A DNA stretch of 64,000 bases, taken from NCBI GenBank assembly GCA_022592445.1, contig JABYQR010000061.1, forward strand, positions 62,001-126,000, written 5' to 3'. Origin of the DNA: Cytidiella melzeri (lineage: Eukaryota > Basidiomycota > Agaricomycetes > Polyporales > Irpicaceae). Position 1 is the first letter of the stretch, and every line of letters starts with the position of its first letter. The position numbers and the translations under genes are program-made. The notes under the pieces are model-generated. The model saw only the letters and a list, made by a program, of their open reading frames with translations, searched no databases and was not told where the DNA came from. Shown piece by piece: positions 11,981 through 24,287 of this stretch.

Positions 11981-14281
11981 GTTGTACTAGTAGGAGAGTG
12001 AGGAAGAGGATCGAGTTACTAGTATGTCGAGATGTATTCCCCAAAACTAATGATACTTACGCGCCGGCGTTGCCTCAGGCTTCCGCGCTCAACGTCTCTC
12101 TACTACTACAACACCATCCCACACAGTGCATATGCCGTTCTATGGTGAGCTAAACTTACAAACAGTAAGGGTGGTAGAATGATTGGTACGGATGCCCATG
12201 AGTTCGACATTTAATGCGGAGCGTGTACGCCAAATCACTTACATAGGATTGTTCAACTAGTCTACCAGGACGAGCAACCTTGCTGCTGACAAGCCTAAAC
12301 AGCTTTGTTATAGTGCGGCTGGGTAACCTCGTGTTGTTGTCGACAATGTCGCAGTAGGTGGTAATGTAGGAGAGTATTGAAGGAAGGGGAATGTTGTCGA
12401 TATTTTTCTTCCTCCACTACCCTCCTACAGTACATTACCCAACTTCCTAGACCATGTTGGGCGGTGAGACGGTAGAACGTTACGATATTGACTGATTAGT
12501 CCGTTTTCGAGACACAGAATCACTGGCAGGCCTGACCTCGCCGGCACCGGAGAGCTGATTGTCAGCTGCTGCTTCTCGTCACCCTCTCCTCCAAGACTTG
12601 CATATTAGCCTCAAACCCTCAGGCCGGTCCTCCTCTCCTACCACCACGATCCTCACCTTTGACTGGCTCTAGTCTCTTATGGGATATCAGCAGTGAGCGA
12701 AACCTAGTCGTCATCCATATTCAACCATCCTCTGTGATTTCTAGCTCGACCGTACCTTGTCAATGCTACATTAGTCTACATTCACGGTGACATCGTTATA
12801 ACCAGTCACACTCTGTCCCGAGCCAAACCGAGACCTCCACAGCCCTACCCTGTACTATGTCACCAAGCACTGCGAGCAACACTAGGACCCGCAGATCAGC
12901 TTCTTCTTAACGGACCAACGCGACTATCACATTGCAAATCCACCTTGCCAGATATACATTGCTGGTACATCCAGGTTCATGGGTCACTGCAGCTTGAGAT
13001 AGACTCCACATCGCCTAGGGAACTTTGTGCAAGGTCATCTGGTTTCATTCTGCTCTCTAATTCGCGACCATCGATGACTACACCATCTATACAATCTTTG
13101 GCTCCTCCCCTCGAGGTACTATTGGTCTCTCATGATCATATCCCGTGGTTTCTTTTTGCGTTTGAGCCGTGGCTCTCGCACAACAGTCATCGTCATTGGT
13201 GAGTACTGACATTTCAACATGCCATGTATCGATACTTAGTGAGCTTGATCCTTCGCCAGGCTTTGACACTTCCCTAAACGACGCGCATCGGATGGTGTTG
13301 ACCATGATGAGTATGACGTTCAGTGTGAGTTCCTCGTCACCGTCTCCTCCTGATATGTCTGCTCATATGTTATATTACGAGGCTTTCTGCATCCAGTTCC
13401 TTGGACTTCGACATTGGGTTTACTCCCACCGCCTATCTTAACGCTGTCGGTCGACAGGCCACTTCTCTTTGTTGACCCAAGCAGATATATATCCCTGGTC
13501 CCCAACGTTTATATTCGTTCGCTGAGCGGAGAATAGGATGAAGCTACGGCACGAGCAGCGACCTTGGTATTGCGAAAACTGTGTCTGCAGCTCATAGCTC
13601 CCTCCCATCATGCGCAAATTCGGCATCTTACCAGGAGAACGCGGACCGCAGTGGTAGCCTAGAACTCAGTGGCGCCTCGTATTTGCTGTCTCACTTCAGT
13701 GAACCTGGCACATTGTCAATCATCAAACTCAACCCGGGATTGTATGGGCCTCCTTTAACAAGAACACGAGGTGTAAAGTTGTTGAACACACGGCATATAG
13801 TGAGTATTGCCACTATCTATCACGATTGACGTCTGTGGCTGCCAATGACCCTGCATTGCGTCGGTTGGCTCCATCACTATCACTATCAAGACCCGGTATC
13901 AAGCTTCAAGCTTCAAGACTGTGTCTGTGCCTATGCTCTGCGCTGCCGATGGTCGCGGTAAGAGGGTAATCACGGCACAGATTGTCAAGATTGAATATTG
14001 ACGGACAGAGTTTGTTCCTGGTTGTGTAGAACATAGAGCCGGAGGAGGAGTCCTCGAGGAGCTTTCAACACTCAAGTTTGATAAGTTACGTGATCTGATT
14101 TATTGGTGCACAGCTGGAGATAGCCGTGTTATACGAGTAGCTACGGAGGAGTGGAACGTGCATGGCGCAGGTGAATTTGGTTCTCGAGCTCGAGCTCATG
14201 GACACAAAGTACTTAAAGCTGGAATAATAGGAACGTTGTGGTACACCAAACCTACCCTCGAGCTCTGTTCACCCTCTTACA
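11981..14281. other. Gene-poor region, 2.3 kb
   Basis: No gene is assigned. Several short open stretches occur on the plus strand (12945-13202, 13169-13441, 13581-13829), some followed by donor-like GTGAGT sequences, so a degenerate or lineage-specific multi-exon gene between 12.9 and 13.85 kb is possible. None resembles a family I know. The left part should hold the MAP1 promoter and the right part the monooxygenase promoter. Confidence 0.4.
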
Positions 14282-15752
14282 ATGTCTCTTCCCCGACGAA
14301 CCGAGATACTCATAGTCGGTGCTGGACCTACTGGTCTCGCTGCCGCCTTGTCTCTTCACAAGCAAGGGTGCACCGATCTCGTCATTGTAGACGAAACCTT
14401 GGCCGAAGCCCATACCTCCCGTGCTATCACCATGCATGCAGCCACCCTCGCCGTGCGTCGCTCTCAACTGTTTATCGTTCGTCAGCCGATACTGACTTTT
14501 CGCTCGTATGCCAGGCCATGGATGAAATAGGCTGCGCAGACGAAATTGTAGCTGCTGGTATCAAAGCCACTGGCTTCAAGATCTGGGACGGCCTGGGGTT
14601 CCACCCATTAGCAGACTTTGATGTCCTTGCGGGACATACAAAGTATCCGTTTCTCTCTCTGTTACCCCAGTTCGCCACCGAGCGGGTCCTAGCGAAGCAA
14701 GTGGCAGAGCAAGGCATAGATGTCCTCCGCCCTGTGAAAGCAGTAGGACTCAAAGTCAACAGCGAGGACTCTGAGTTCACCGACGTGAGCTTCGAAGACG
14801 GTCGAATCATCCAAGCTCGGTATGTCATTGGTGCAGATGGAGCCAAATCATCGGTGTGTTCGAGCATGTATGGTTATGTTGTAGTCGAGGCTCTAATGTC
14901 GAGTCCCCCTCACGGCAGATCCGTGAAGCTGCTGGCATCACCTACAAAGACCCGGACGGCGAGGACACCGAAAACTCGGAATTAAGGCAAGCAGTAGTGG
15001 CGGACGTAATATTCGAGAACGAACCCCCTGCCGCGCCCACCGATTGCCTGTTCGTCATCTCCGCTGAAAACATCTTTCTCTGCCTACCTTTACCCCCGTC
15101 AGCCTACGAAGGGCAGCAAGTCTGGCGGATTGCGATCGGCATTCCCATCGGCGTGCCGCCTCACGCTCCAGACACGGCGTTCTTGCAAGGCGTCGTAGAC
15201 GCGTTCGGTCCCGCCATCATTCCCTCCTCATCCCTCCCACCTACCTTCAAAGGCCCCCTGAAGATCGCGAAGACAATCTGGTCATCCAGGTTCAGGACCG
15301 ACTCGGCCATAGCGTCCGCGCACTTCACCCGCTTGAGGACAGATGCAGGCGGAGAGGGAGGCGTAGTTCTCCTCATAGGCGACGCTGCTCATAAGCAGTC
15401 TCCCGCTGGCGGACAGGGAATGAATCTCGGTTTGCGGGATGCCGTGTTTCTAGGACCAGCTCTCGCCGCTCACATCACGCTGAGGACTCAGTCCTCTGGC
15501 TCTCCGCGAGAGGCGATCGACGAGCCTCTCAAGAGATGGGCGGATAATCGCCACGAACAGGCTCTGAAGGTTATCCGCTTCACAAAGGCGCTGCTGAAGA
15601 GTATAGGATGGAAGAACGAGATTACCTGGTACTACGGTGTCCTACCGGTCAACCTGGTGAAATTGCGGCACTGGATATTATGGTTGGGCGATATTACAGG
15701 ATACATGAAGAAGACGACTGCATGGAATCTCAGCGGCTTGCTGAATCCTTAA
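14282..15752 (+). CDS. FAD-dependent monooxygenase, phenol hydroxylase/PHBH-like
   Basis: Class A flavoprotein hydroxylase that would use NAD(P)H and O2 to hydroxylate an aromatic or similar ring. Exons 14282-14452, 14515-14853 and 14919-15752 give 447 residues. An N-terminal Rossmann dinucleotide fold with GAGPTG is seen at residues 11-16, the DG motif VIGADGAKS at about 165, and the GD motif LIGDAAHKQSPAGGQGMN at about 350, which binds the FAD ribityl chain. It lacks the extra C-terminal thioredoxin-like domain of true phenol hydroxylases and is short, like secondary-metabolite or xenobiotic monooxygenases. No biosynthetic neighbours are present; the substrate cannot be told. Its last 23 coding bases overlap the APC5 gene on the other strand. 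Confidence 0.88.
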
Positions 15753-18700
15753 CTTCGACTGTGTCTTCCCAATATGTTTTCTTTTTTATATGGGGAGGAA
15801 GTGGCGGTGGTGTCATATGCCATCGCGCCGGTCGTGTTGTAAGAGCGACGCCTACTTCGGTTATAAGATCCATAACGTCGGTAATCCATTCTTCAATAAC
15901 CACTTTCTTCGCGTCCTCAGCTCGCTCCTTCGTTTCTTCATGACGCCGAGCGGCTTCATCTCTCTCATTGGTCATGTCGAGGTTGTGATACACCACTGAA
16001 AGGTAGTACTGAGTGTCCTGCAATGAGCGGAATAGATCCATCTTCGCGTAGTCCGCTTCTGCGATCTTGAGGTAATGAATACTCTCTTTCAGCGCTTCTT
16101 CTACGTATCAAACATTCAGCCTCGAAGGCGAAGGAGAAGCAGTATGAGTACCCACGGGTAGAATCCCCGGCTGCAATAATACAACGGGCTAAAGTGAAAC
16201 AAGCGAACGCCCGCTGCTCAAGGTCATCTCCTGCTATAACCTAGCAAAGAGCAGCGATCAGTATTTCGCGAATTAGTCCTTATAATCGAAACTGACTTGA
16301 GGCATCAGCTCTTCCATGATTCTTCTGCACCATCGTGACATCCCGAATTCCAATGCGACATCAGCGAGTAAGATTATTCCAGGACGGTAACATGCGTAAC
16401 GCTGCTGGAACTCCGAATGCCATATAGACGTGAGCAAAGGCTGAATAACAGTGTGTCCCTGCCCTGCTTCCTACATGCAGCTATTTAGTTGACCGCCTCA
16501 AAAAGTACGAATTATAGACACGCACACGCAAGGTTAACACCTCGTGCAATGGATCTCTGATCATGGAGTTCAGAGGGGCGCTAGGGCCGTACGTATATTC
16601 CTTAAGTGTAGCGCCATGGATGAAGCGTTTGGGCCACAGGTAGTCACTTATCATCCTGGTCTGTCCGCTGTTCGAATTGGCCGAAAGATCAATCGAGTGC
16701 TTTGCACCGAAACAAGCGTTGATTATAGACCCACCGCCGACTAGCTCGAAGCATAAGAACATGCCAAATCTGAGCCGCCCATTGCTCGTAATCTGCCATG
16801 TCAATGCCACACCATACGTCTGGGTTCAACAGCAGTGAAACGCCTTTTTCGTAATCGCCTTGTCTGGCATACTAGTGGTGAAGTTAGTAAAACACGGATG
16901 ATACAAATCTGGTAACATCGCACTCGATAAGCTCTATTCAAGTAGACCGTCAGGCGATTGTTATCATTTCCCCTGATATGCGTGAACCCAAGGACCATAT
17001 CCTCCTCCAACTCCGCCATTTGAGTATTCCCTGTACGAGTTTAGACTTATATTATGGGGTGAGAAGTAAGTCATACCCATCATACTCCATACGATACTCT
17101 GTACAACGTGTGTGCCCCATTGCTCTTGAGGCGTGACTTGATCGCGGCGGGACTCTGCCCATAGATCGTAGAGACTGGCCGCCTGTGCGATCCTCTCGAA
17201 TGCCGCAGAAAGCGGTTGTTGCTGTGAGCGGTTATATCAACTTTCTGCGGTGTAAGACCATCGTGACAAGACGGACGTTGCCAACCATAAGAAGCTTCTT
17301 CACATCAAAGAGTGCTTCGTAAGGGGGCAAATCAGGCTGTAGCTCATTGATGACCATTTTACGATTGCGTTCCAGGGGTTGGAGGCGGTTTAACATGCTA
17401 TAGTGGCAGTGTTCAACCTGATCTGTGCCAATGAGATACCCCCCTGCAACTCACCTGATGCAGTACTGAAGAGTCTGCCTATCGTTGCAAGTGCGAGCGA
17501 CTGTTATGGCCTCTTCAAGAAGCTAAGTAAATGTCAAAGCTGTCTGTTTGCTAGCGTGTGGAGACCGTACCTTTCGACACGCAACGTGTTCGTGTCTCGA
17601 ATAATGTAGACGTGCAAGATTAAGCAGAGTGTGTTGACGAAGACCACTACGTGAACCTATTTAGTAATGTCGCCATAAGGTGGATCAGATACTAACGAAT
17701 CGTTCCCGTCGTGAAAGCGCTGTTCGAAGAACCGCCTCAGACTCTCAGAGGCAGTCAAATCATCGCCCAAGGCAAGGCTCTTCTCCCACCTTGTACTGGT
17801 CAGTTTTCATATTATCTAGCAGTCAAAGAAGTGCCTACATCCGATACTCATCTGTCTGAACAGATTCCCTTTTATCGGTTGGTGTTTTGTAGACGCTGTG
17901 ATCTTCAGCATCGTCAGCATAAGAACGCGTGGACCATAGGCCTAATATGAATATGCCGTCACTTACCCATAGAAAGGATGTCCTTCTTGATGTGAATCGC
18001 CCCGCTGACCAAGTAGGAAATGTACCACTTTCGGTAATCGAACATGAGCGCGTACTTGGACTCGAAGGACAGCTTCATGAATGTGATATAACATCGTCGA
18101 ACAAAGTATCCGAACATGGACCGTCGCAGCTACGAATCCATTTATGATTATGAGAACCATAACTTGTGTGGCAACACCTACGAATGTACCAGTCTGCGAA
18201 GCTGAAGTTGGTTTTGACGCAACTATGGAGTAAAATACCTACTCACATTATCCAGAAATAGTAGAGGCATCCCTACAAGCTCTTGCTGAGAGATCTGATA
18301 CGGCTACTAGATATCGTCTTGACTTGCCTTGGAAAAAATTCATGATCTTTTCTGTGTTCGACAGAAATACTACCTATGCAAAAAAATCATAACAGGTGAC
18401 GAACACTAGCAAGAACAGAAGAACTCACGAGGGTCCACATTTCTTGGATTGCTGACGCAACTACGGCTGACTTGCCTTTGTTCAAAGCCTCAACCCTCTC
18501 CTTCAACTCTTGTAGGGTTGGAGGCGTTCGAGTCTAGACAGCATGTAGCTACATTCTCGCAAGGACAGAACGTTCCTACCTCCGATACCTCTTCCAGAAG
18601 AAGTCGGTTTATCTTTATAAGAAAGTCAGCTGGCAGATTGGCCGTCTGGTACGTGTAAAATATCGTCATGAGAATCTTCAATAGTTGGAGGTGGTGAGGG

Positions 18701-18774
18701 TATATTGTGAAATCTGTGGGCGGCGGAGTGGGTGGGGGAGGACCCATGCGCGCAGGATGTGCCTGTGTAGCCAT
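15730..18774 (-). CDS. APC5: Anaphase-promoting complex subunit 5 (APC5)
   Basis: TPR scaffold subunit of the APC/C ubiquitin ligase that drives mitotic exit. Eighteen exons (5' to 3'): 18580-18774, 18429-18533, 18328-18373, 18247-18272, 18182-18193, 17967-18129, 17839-17941, 17697-17795, 17571-17646, 17455-17522, 17277-17397, 17077-17221, 16924-17030, 16731-16871, 16526-16660, 16297-16470, 16156-16240 and 15730-16100, giving 723 residues with all phases consistent. Family marks: an N-terminal region with GYFVRRCYITFMKLSF, the APC5 TPR block around LLNLARLHYSRHEHVACRK, and C-terminal TPRs ending QYYLSVVYHNLDMTNERDEA. The intron at 18273-18327 is GC-AG with donor AAG|GCAAGT. The 12-nt exon 18182-18193 (TGTF) is the weakest part. 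The last residues after ALTTR may not belong to the conserved protein. Divergent promoter shared with NOC3. Confidence 0.8.
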
Positions 18775-18988
18775 CCCGGGTGAGCACTACACTTCAAGAG
18801 TAATGCTGTTCGAGCGCAGACGGTAGCTGCAGTTGGATGGCAAGGTGAGAGTCGCGTTCATAGCCAAGCCACCCGCGACGCGTTCCAATGAAACTGGCAC
18901 GTGTATGTGTGGGAAATTGATGCGCCTTCCCAGATTTTGCAGACACGCGACCGTCATTGGTTCCCTCTGTCCACACTGTCTTTCGACG
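18775..18988. promoter_or_regulatory. Divergent promoter APC5 / NOC3
   Basis: Only 214 bases separate the start codons of APC5 (minus) and NOC3 (plus), so both promoters and both 5' leaders must lie here. No TATA box is evident. Confidence 0.6.
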
Positions 18989-21865
18989 ATGGCGGTGAAA
19001 CATTCGAAGAAAAGAGCAGGTCAACAAATTGCGGTACGCATGTCCCGCGACCAACTTGTCCCTTATGCACTGACCGTCAGGTCGACCAGGGCCCCTCCAA
19101 GAAGCGCAAAGTTGTGGCTGGGGACTCTGAGCCTGACAAGAAGAAGGCAAAAGCCAAGGGCAAACAGAGAGCAGCGGACAGAGGCACCATCCCAATACCC
19201 ATATCTAACCATGATGACGTCGACCTCTCCGACGAGGACATGGACGTGCTGGAGGAGTTTGGGGATGCCGCTGCTTTCCTCAGTACACTAGATGAGAAGG
19301 GCATCGCAAGGTGCGTGGTCCGCCCTGAGTGTAGGTATCCACTCTTACTATCACTCTCGATCTCAGGAGCAAGAAAGAAACGGAACGTTTGCATCGCATG
19401 CACAAACCTACCCGAGCCGTGGTCAAGGACGATCTACCCTCTGTACACTCCGGCGATGAGGACAACGCAGAGGAATGGAGCTCTGGCCTGGATCTCATTG
19501 ACAGTTCTGCAGATGAAGACGAACTCTCAGATATCATGAGTGAAGGGGGGAGCTCATCCGCTAGTTCACGTGCTCCCCGTAGGAAGAAGACAAAACACCC
19601 CGAGTCGGACAACGAAGAAATGCCTTACGAGACTCAACCGCGAAGATCACGGGTAGCATGGACGCCCGAGTCGGACGACGAACAAGCTGTCAAACGGCTA
19701 CCCATTAAACTAGCAGACGGGCGGGTGAAACAAAGCTCCAGTAGAGTGTTTTTACCACGAGAGGAGCAAATTACCGAGGACGACGACGAACCGATATCAC
19801 CGCATGCTGTCGAACAATCTAGAGTCGAAGATGTATCAACGGGTGCACGTTTTGGCCGGCCTGCTGTGAGGGACGTTGTAGGCAACAAATCTCGTAAGGC
19901 ACGAATACAAGCCGCAAAAGAGCAGATCGCGGATATCTGTCAGGAAATTGTGGCAGATCCAGAGAACAGCGTACGTGTATCCTGATCATGTGTATCAAAG
20001 CCTCTCACATTCGTTGCTAGTCTGGTCTTCTCCGCCGATTACACACATTCTCACTCCATGAAATATCAACGCCCACTCATCCAGACCCTTTGCCAAATGA
20101 TATAGTGATACGCAAGTTGACATTTCTATCACAACTAGCGGTCTTCAAGGATATCATTCCTGGTTATCGGATTCGCGCCCTCACAGATAAGGAGAAGGCA
20201 GAGAAGGTCAGCCAGATGGTGCAGCGCACAAGAGATTGGGAACAAGGCCTTGTCGGAGTGTACCAGGCATATCTTCGTACTTTGGAAGCTGAAATCAAAG
20301 GTATTGTGTGCGACTGTTCATACAAATTTGAACGGCAACTAACAGCAGTAGGGACTACTAGGCAAGACTGAACTCGCGGAGTGCGCCCTACAATGCATGT
20401 GCACATTGCTGGCTGACGTGACTCACTTCAACTTCCGTCTCAATCTGATGAGTACAGTCATAGCCCATCTGAGTCGAAAGTCCTGGGACAAGGTGACGTA
20501 CCTTGATTGTCTGTTGTCCACCACGCTAATGTGGGAATTCGTGATCTCATACACCAGACCTCGGATCTCTGTCTGAATACCATAATCTCGGTATTTCGGA
20601 ACGACCTGACAGGTATCCCATCTCTAGAGGTTGTGCGGCTACTGAATCGCATGATCAAAGAGCGGAAATTCAACGTTCATCCAGAGGTTCTGTCGTGTCT
20701 GACATATCTTCGCCTTAAAACTGAGCTCGGAGTCCGTGCATCCGAGTCCAAGGTCGACAAGCCTGAGACCAGGCCGTTACCAAAGGGAAAGGCCGCTGCT
20801 CGCCGTGCGAAGGGCAAACCAACAGAACAACCACATCTCAGCAAGAAGGCACAGAAGGCGCTCAAGGAGAAGAAGGAAATAGAGAAAGAAATTCATGAAG
20901 CTGCTGCGGAAGTCGACAAGGAGGAGCGCGCGGCGAACGTAAGTGTGATACAGACAGCTGGTTGACAAGTGCTGATGATACCACCTATGCACTTAGCAAA
21001 CGGAGACGCTAAAACTGCTCTTCGTCCTCTATTTCCGTATACTCAAGAACCCTCATCCTACACCGCTTTTACCGGCAGCTTTACACGGCATCTCGCGATT
21101 CTCACATCTCGTCAACATTGATTTTTTCAAGGACCTGATGCAAGTTCTGAAAGGGCAAATGACCCGCGAAGCACACGTCCAGCATGACAACGATCCAGGA
21201 ACGCAGCCAGTATCACACGTTCAGGATGTCCAGCACCACCTTCTTTGCATTGTCACCGCGTTTGAACTTCTATCGGGACAGGGTTCGTCAACTTGTTCGA
21301 GCAAATTTCATGATGCACTAACATAACGTTACTTGTTGTAGGTGAGGCCCTTGATATTGACCTGAGCGATTTCAGCAACCGCCTATACGCCATGTTGCCC
21401 TCGCTAGCGCTCATGTCTGACATCGAGTCACCGCCATCAACATCTCCAAATTACTCCTCCGTCAACGTCGCGTCCGCTAAAACCGCGAGCGTCGCCGACA
21501 TGCTCTTCCGGGCCCTTCACCTCGCCTTCTCACGTCGGACCGCCGCAGGCGCTTCTCCTCCCTGGCGTTCCGCTGCGTTCGCCAAGCGCTTGGCGAGCGC
21601 GTCCATGCATTGGCCACCAGCCACCGCCACACGTGCTATCGAATTTGTCGGGACCCTGGTCGAGCGCGATCCGAAGCTCGAGGCTTTGCTGTCCACAGAC
21701 GACCGCAGCGTTGACGGCGTCTACCGTCCGGACCTGGATGATCCTCAGCTTTGCCATCCGTTCGGGACGAACCTGTGGGAGCTTCACAGCCTGTCGGAGA
21801 CGCATTGGGATAAGCGGGTGAAGAGTGCCGCCCTAAAATTGCTGACGTCGTCATCGTCGCGTTAA
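18989..21865 (+). CDS. NOC3: Nucleolar complex protein 3 (Noc3)
   Basis: Nucleolar HEAT-repeat protein that works with Noc2 in pre-60S ribosome export; yeast Noc3 also acts in replication licensing. Exons 18989-19033, 19081-19310, 19367-19970, 20021-20300, 20362-20492, 20558-20938, 20997-21282 and 21342-21865 give 826 residues. The N-terminus is highly charged with basic nuclear-localisation-like clusters (KKRK, KKKAKAKGK) and acidic runs. The conserved Noc3 domain begins near residue 300 (LRRLHTFSLHE) and holds THFNFRLNLM; a Lys/Glu-rich coiled coil (KKAQKALKEKKEIEKE) and the CBF/Mak21-type C-terminal domain (LKLLFVLYFRILKN) follow. The first exon encodes just 15 residues; its ATG was chosen because splicing at 19034 joins it in phase to the conserved body. 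Confidence 0.88.
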
Positions 21866-22361
21866 CATGTCTCGGTGCACTCTCTCTCCCGCGCGATGGC
21901 TGTCCAGATGGGTTGGGCGTAAACTCGCGGTCATACGATGTCGATTGTTGTAGAAAAGATTGCTATGATACATTGTAGGCTATGTCAGACGCTTGTTTAT
22001 TTTTCTCTCTTGCGATCCGGAAAGGTGTGTGCTAACGATTGGCATTCAAATAAGCAATAAAGACAGAAGAGATGGTTGGGCAAGTCGATAAATAGCGAGT
22101 GAAAGCATTGCGCGGGGTGCGTGTCTGAGAGAACTATGGTTACAGAATTTCAAGGGACATCAAACCTATTCGATATGCTACAAAAGGGTTGAGACGGAGC
22201 AGAGGCTATGGAAAATAGAAGAACGAAAACAGTTCCGTATCGGGGTATAATGAGCTGAGAATAAGTGGGTCCACAGAAGAGGGAGAGAAGGCCCAGCTCG
22301 ACAAAGCCTCTCAAACGCGCAAAGATTAAGCAAATGAAAGTGTCGGAGGGATAGCGTGTGT
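21866..22361. other. Convergent intergenic region
   Basis: About 500 bases between the 3' ends of NOC3 and the TEA factor. It is AT-richer than its neighbours and includes a possible poly(A) signal (AATAAA on the plus strand at about 22056). No gene seen. Confidence 0.5.
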
Positions 22362-24187
22362 TTAAGGATGGTGATACAAAGACCCGCCGGTGGGTTGACT
22401 GTGCATAGATGATGCCACGCCCGAGGTAGGATACGCATGAACGTGCATCACACTAGGATCTATCACGTCCTGGGGAGACAGCTGCGTAGATATCGGACTG
22501 TGCTGCATCATCGGATTGTGATATGCTGCAGCCGGGTAAAACACAGCAGATGGCTGCGCTCCATCCGGTGTGACCGGCGGAGAGAACGGCTGGGAGACGG
22601 TTCTGCTTCGCGTCGGCATTTTGTACTTTTGGAAACCGAGCAATTCTGCTGTGGGTCCACTGCCGGGAATGACGGTACGTTCGAGAGTGTACACGAAGGC
22701 GGCAACGATGATGCCGTCGACGACGATTTGTTGAGTTATCTTGTCCTCTTCTGAAAGAGCGTTGCATAAGACGGAAATAAGTATTGGAGCACGTGACAAG
22801 AGAAGATCGTGAGTGACAGGTGGCAACAGCATTTTCGGAAGAAGCGAGCATTTACCTTGTAACAACCATTTACACCGACTCAAAGATGACTCTGGAAGAG
22901 CACAGGCAACGAGCGAAGGGTTCAGCGTATTTGACGGTGGGAGCTGTTCCAAGAAGGCGCTCTCCTGGCTGATGCAGGTGGTTCCCGAGTACAATTTCGT
23001 CACGCACTTTGCCGAAGATGTCCAGCGAGAGGCGAGCATGATGGCACCGTGAAGACCATGCAGGTTTGGTGAACTGTGTATGTCGCCAATAGATGTGATC
23101 GATATCTTGATGCGAAACAAGATACTCGGCGGCAGATCCTGGGGAGACAGCGGCGGCATCGCCATTGCTGCAGATAATTGATCAACGTCAAACGTGACCA
23201 TTGTCATTCCCTCGGCCCACAGATTGAGCTGCAACAAGCGGTTGGTAGGATGCGTCGAACTAAAGATAGGCGAGGCGCTGGCACTCCCGAGGAAGCCTGA
23301 CATTGGGCTAGGCGGCAACGGTGGAAATGAGAACAGTCCCACGTGCAAAGGTTCAAGTTTGACTGGAGCCCGTTGGATCTGCTGAGGAGGCGGCGAAGAC
23401 GGCGGTGTGCCGAGCGCAACACGGGTACTCACTGAGGCACCGGCGAACTCTGTTGATGCGTCGATGGCTCCCATTGATGTGACAGGTGAGTGCCCCTTTG
23501 AGAACGCAACATGATGTGGAAGAGAAGCGGAAAAATCAGACATAGAGTAATCTGGAGTTGATGCTGACGAAGAGGTTGATGGGAGCAAAGCAGCATTGTC
23601 TGCAGTGGGAAGAGGTTCAGAACCGCTGTGATTGTCTGGCGAGGCGAGCAGGCCGTTCTCCGCGAAAAGCTCTTCACCTCCTGCAACCAGGTGGAACTCT
23701 ATGGAGAAGGTCAGCGCATACTCGGATGTGTAGCTACAGACTGACCGGGTTCACCCCTCCACATGTTCCGAAGAACCTGAATATGACTGGCGACCTGTTT
23801 CTTGGAACGAACGATGCCAGCTTTTCTCAGATGTTCGACCAAAAACTGGTTTCTCCAACGACTGCGACCACGAGAGTATGTAGCCCACGGGGATTCCCAG
23901 TATTCTCTCAGACCTAGTGAAAAGAAGAGAGAGTGAGCGGGGGACGAGACAAAAGCGGTGCAAGTGCGCTCGCCTTCGACGAAGATTTTCTCGACATCTT
24001 CGGACCAGACCTCACTGCCGTCCTTGAGTAGCTTGTGATGTTTGCGATGTGGGGTGAGAGACTTGTTGAGGAACGCGTCTGACATGTACTTGTCGCGCTC
24101 GAGAGATTTGGTGTGCGACGAGGGGGAGGGTGAGGAGGACATGGAACCATTGACACGAACCCGACGCGACATCACGTCGAACCCCAT
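22362..24187 (-). CDS. TEA/ATTS-domain transcription factor (AbaA/Tec1-like)
   Basis: DNA-binding regulator; in fungi TEA factors control conidiation (AbaA) or filamentation (Tec1). Exons (5' to 3') 23974-24187, 23746-23913 and 22362-23698. The TEA domain spans residues about 43-110: a W-S-E-D-V start, then RGRSRWRNQFL and the recognition helix with RSKKQVASHIQVLR. Two introns carry no frame cost: 23914-23973 (60 nt) has a GC donor, and 22751-22855 (105 nt) is a probable third intron inside the last exon; removing it joins SRCKWLLQ to EEDKITQQIVVDG and gives 537 instead of 572 residues. The C-terminal half resembles the beta-sandwich cofactor domain of the family. The start at 24187 was chosen because a TATA box lies about 95 bases upstream; ATGs at 24172 and 24142 are alternatives. 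Confidence 0.85.
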
Positions 24188-24278
24188 GGGCCAAGAGAGA
24201 GAGTGAATGAGGCGTGTGTAGCGTCTGAGCGCGATTTGGTAAGACGAAAGGGAAGAAGGAGTGTCCGACGTAAGGCCG

Positions 24279-24287
24279 TTTATATAT
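24279..24287 (-). promoter_or_regulatory. TATA box of the TEA factor
   Basis: The minus strand reads ATATATAAA here, about 95 bases before the chosen start codon at 24187. This spacing fits a 5' leader of roughly 60 bases. Confidence 0.55.

Noticed and set aside
12945..13829. String of plus-strand ORFs with donor-like GTGAGT sites
   Set aside because: Possible multi-exon gene, but no family signature and no consistent exon phases could be built; left as unassigned.
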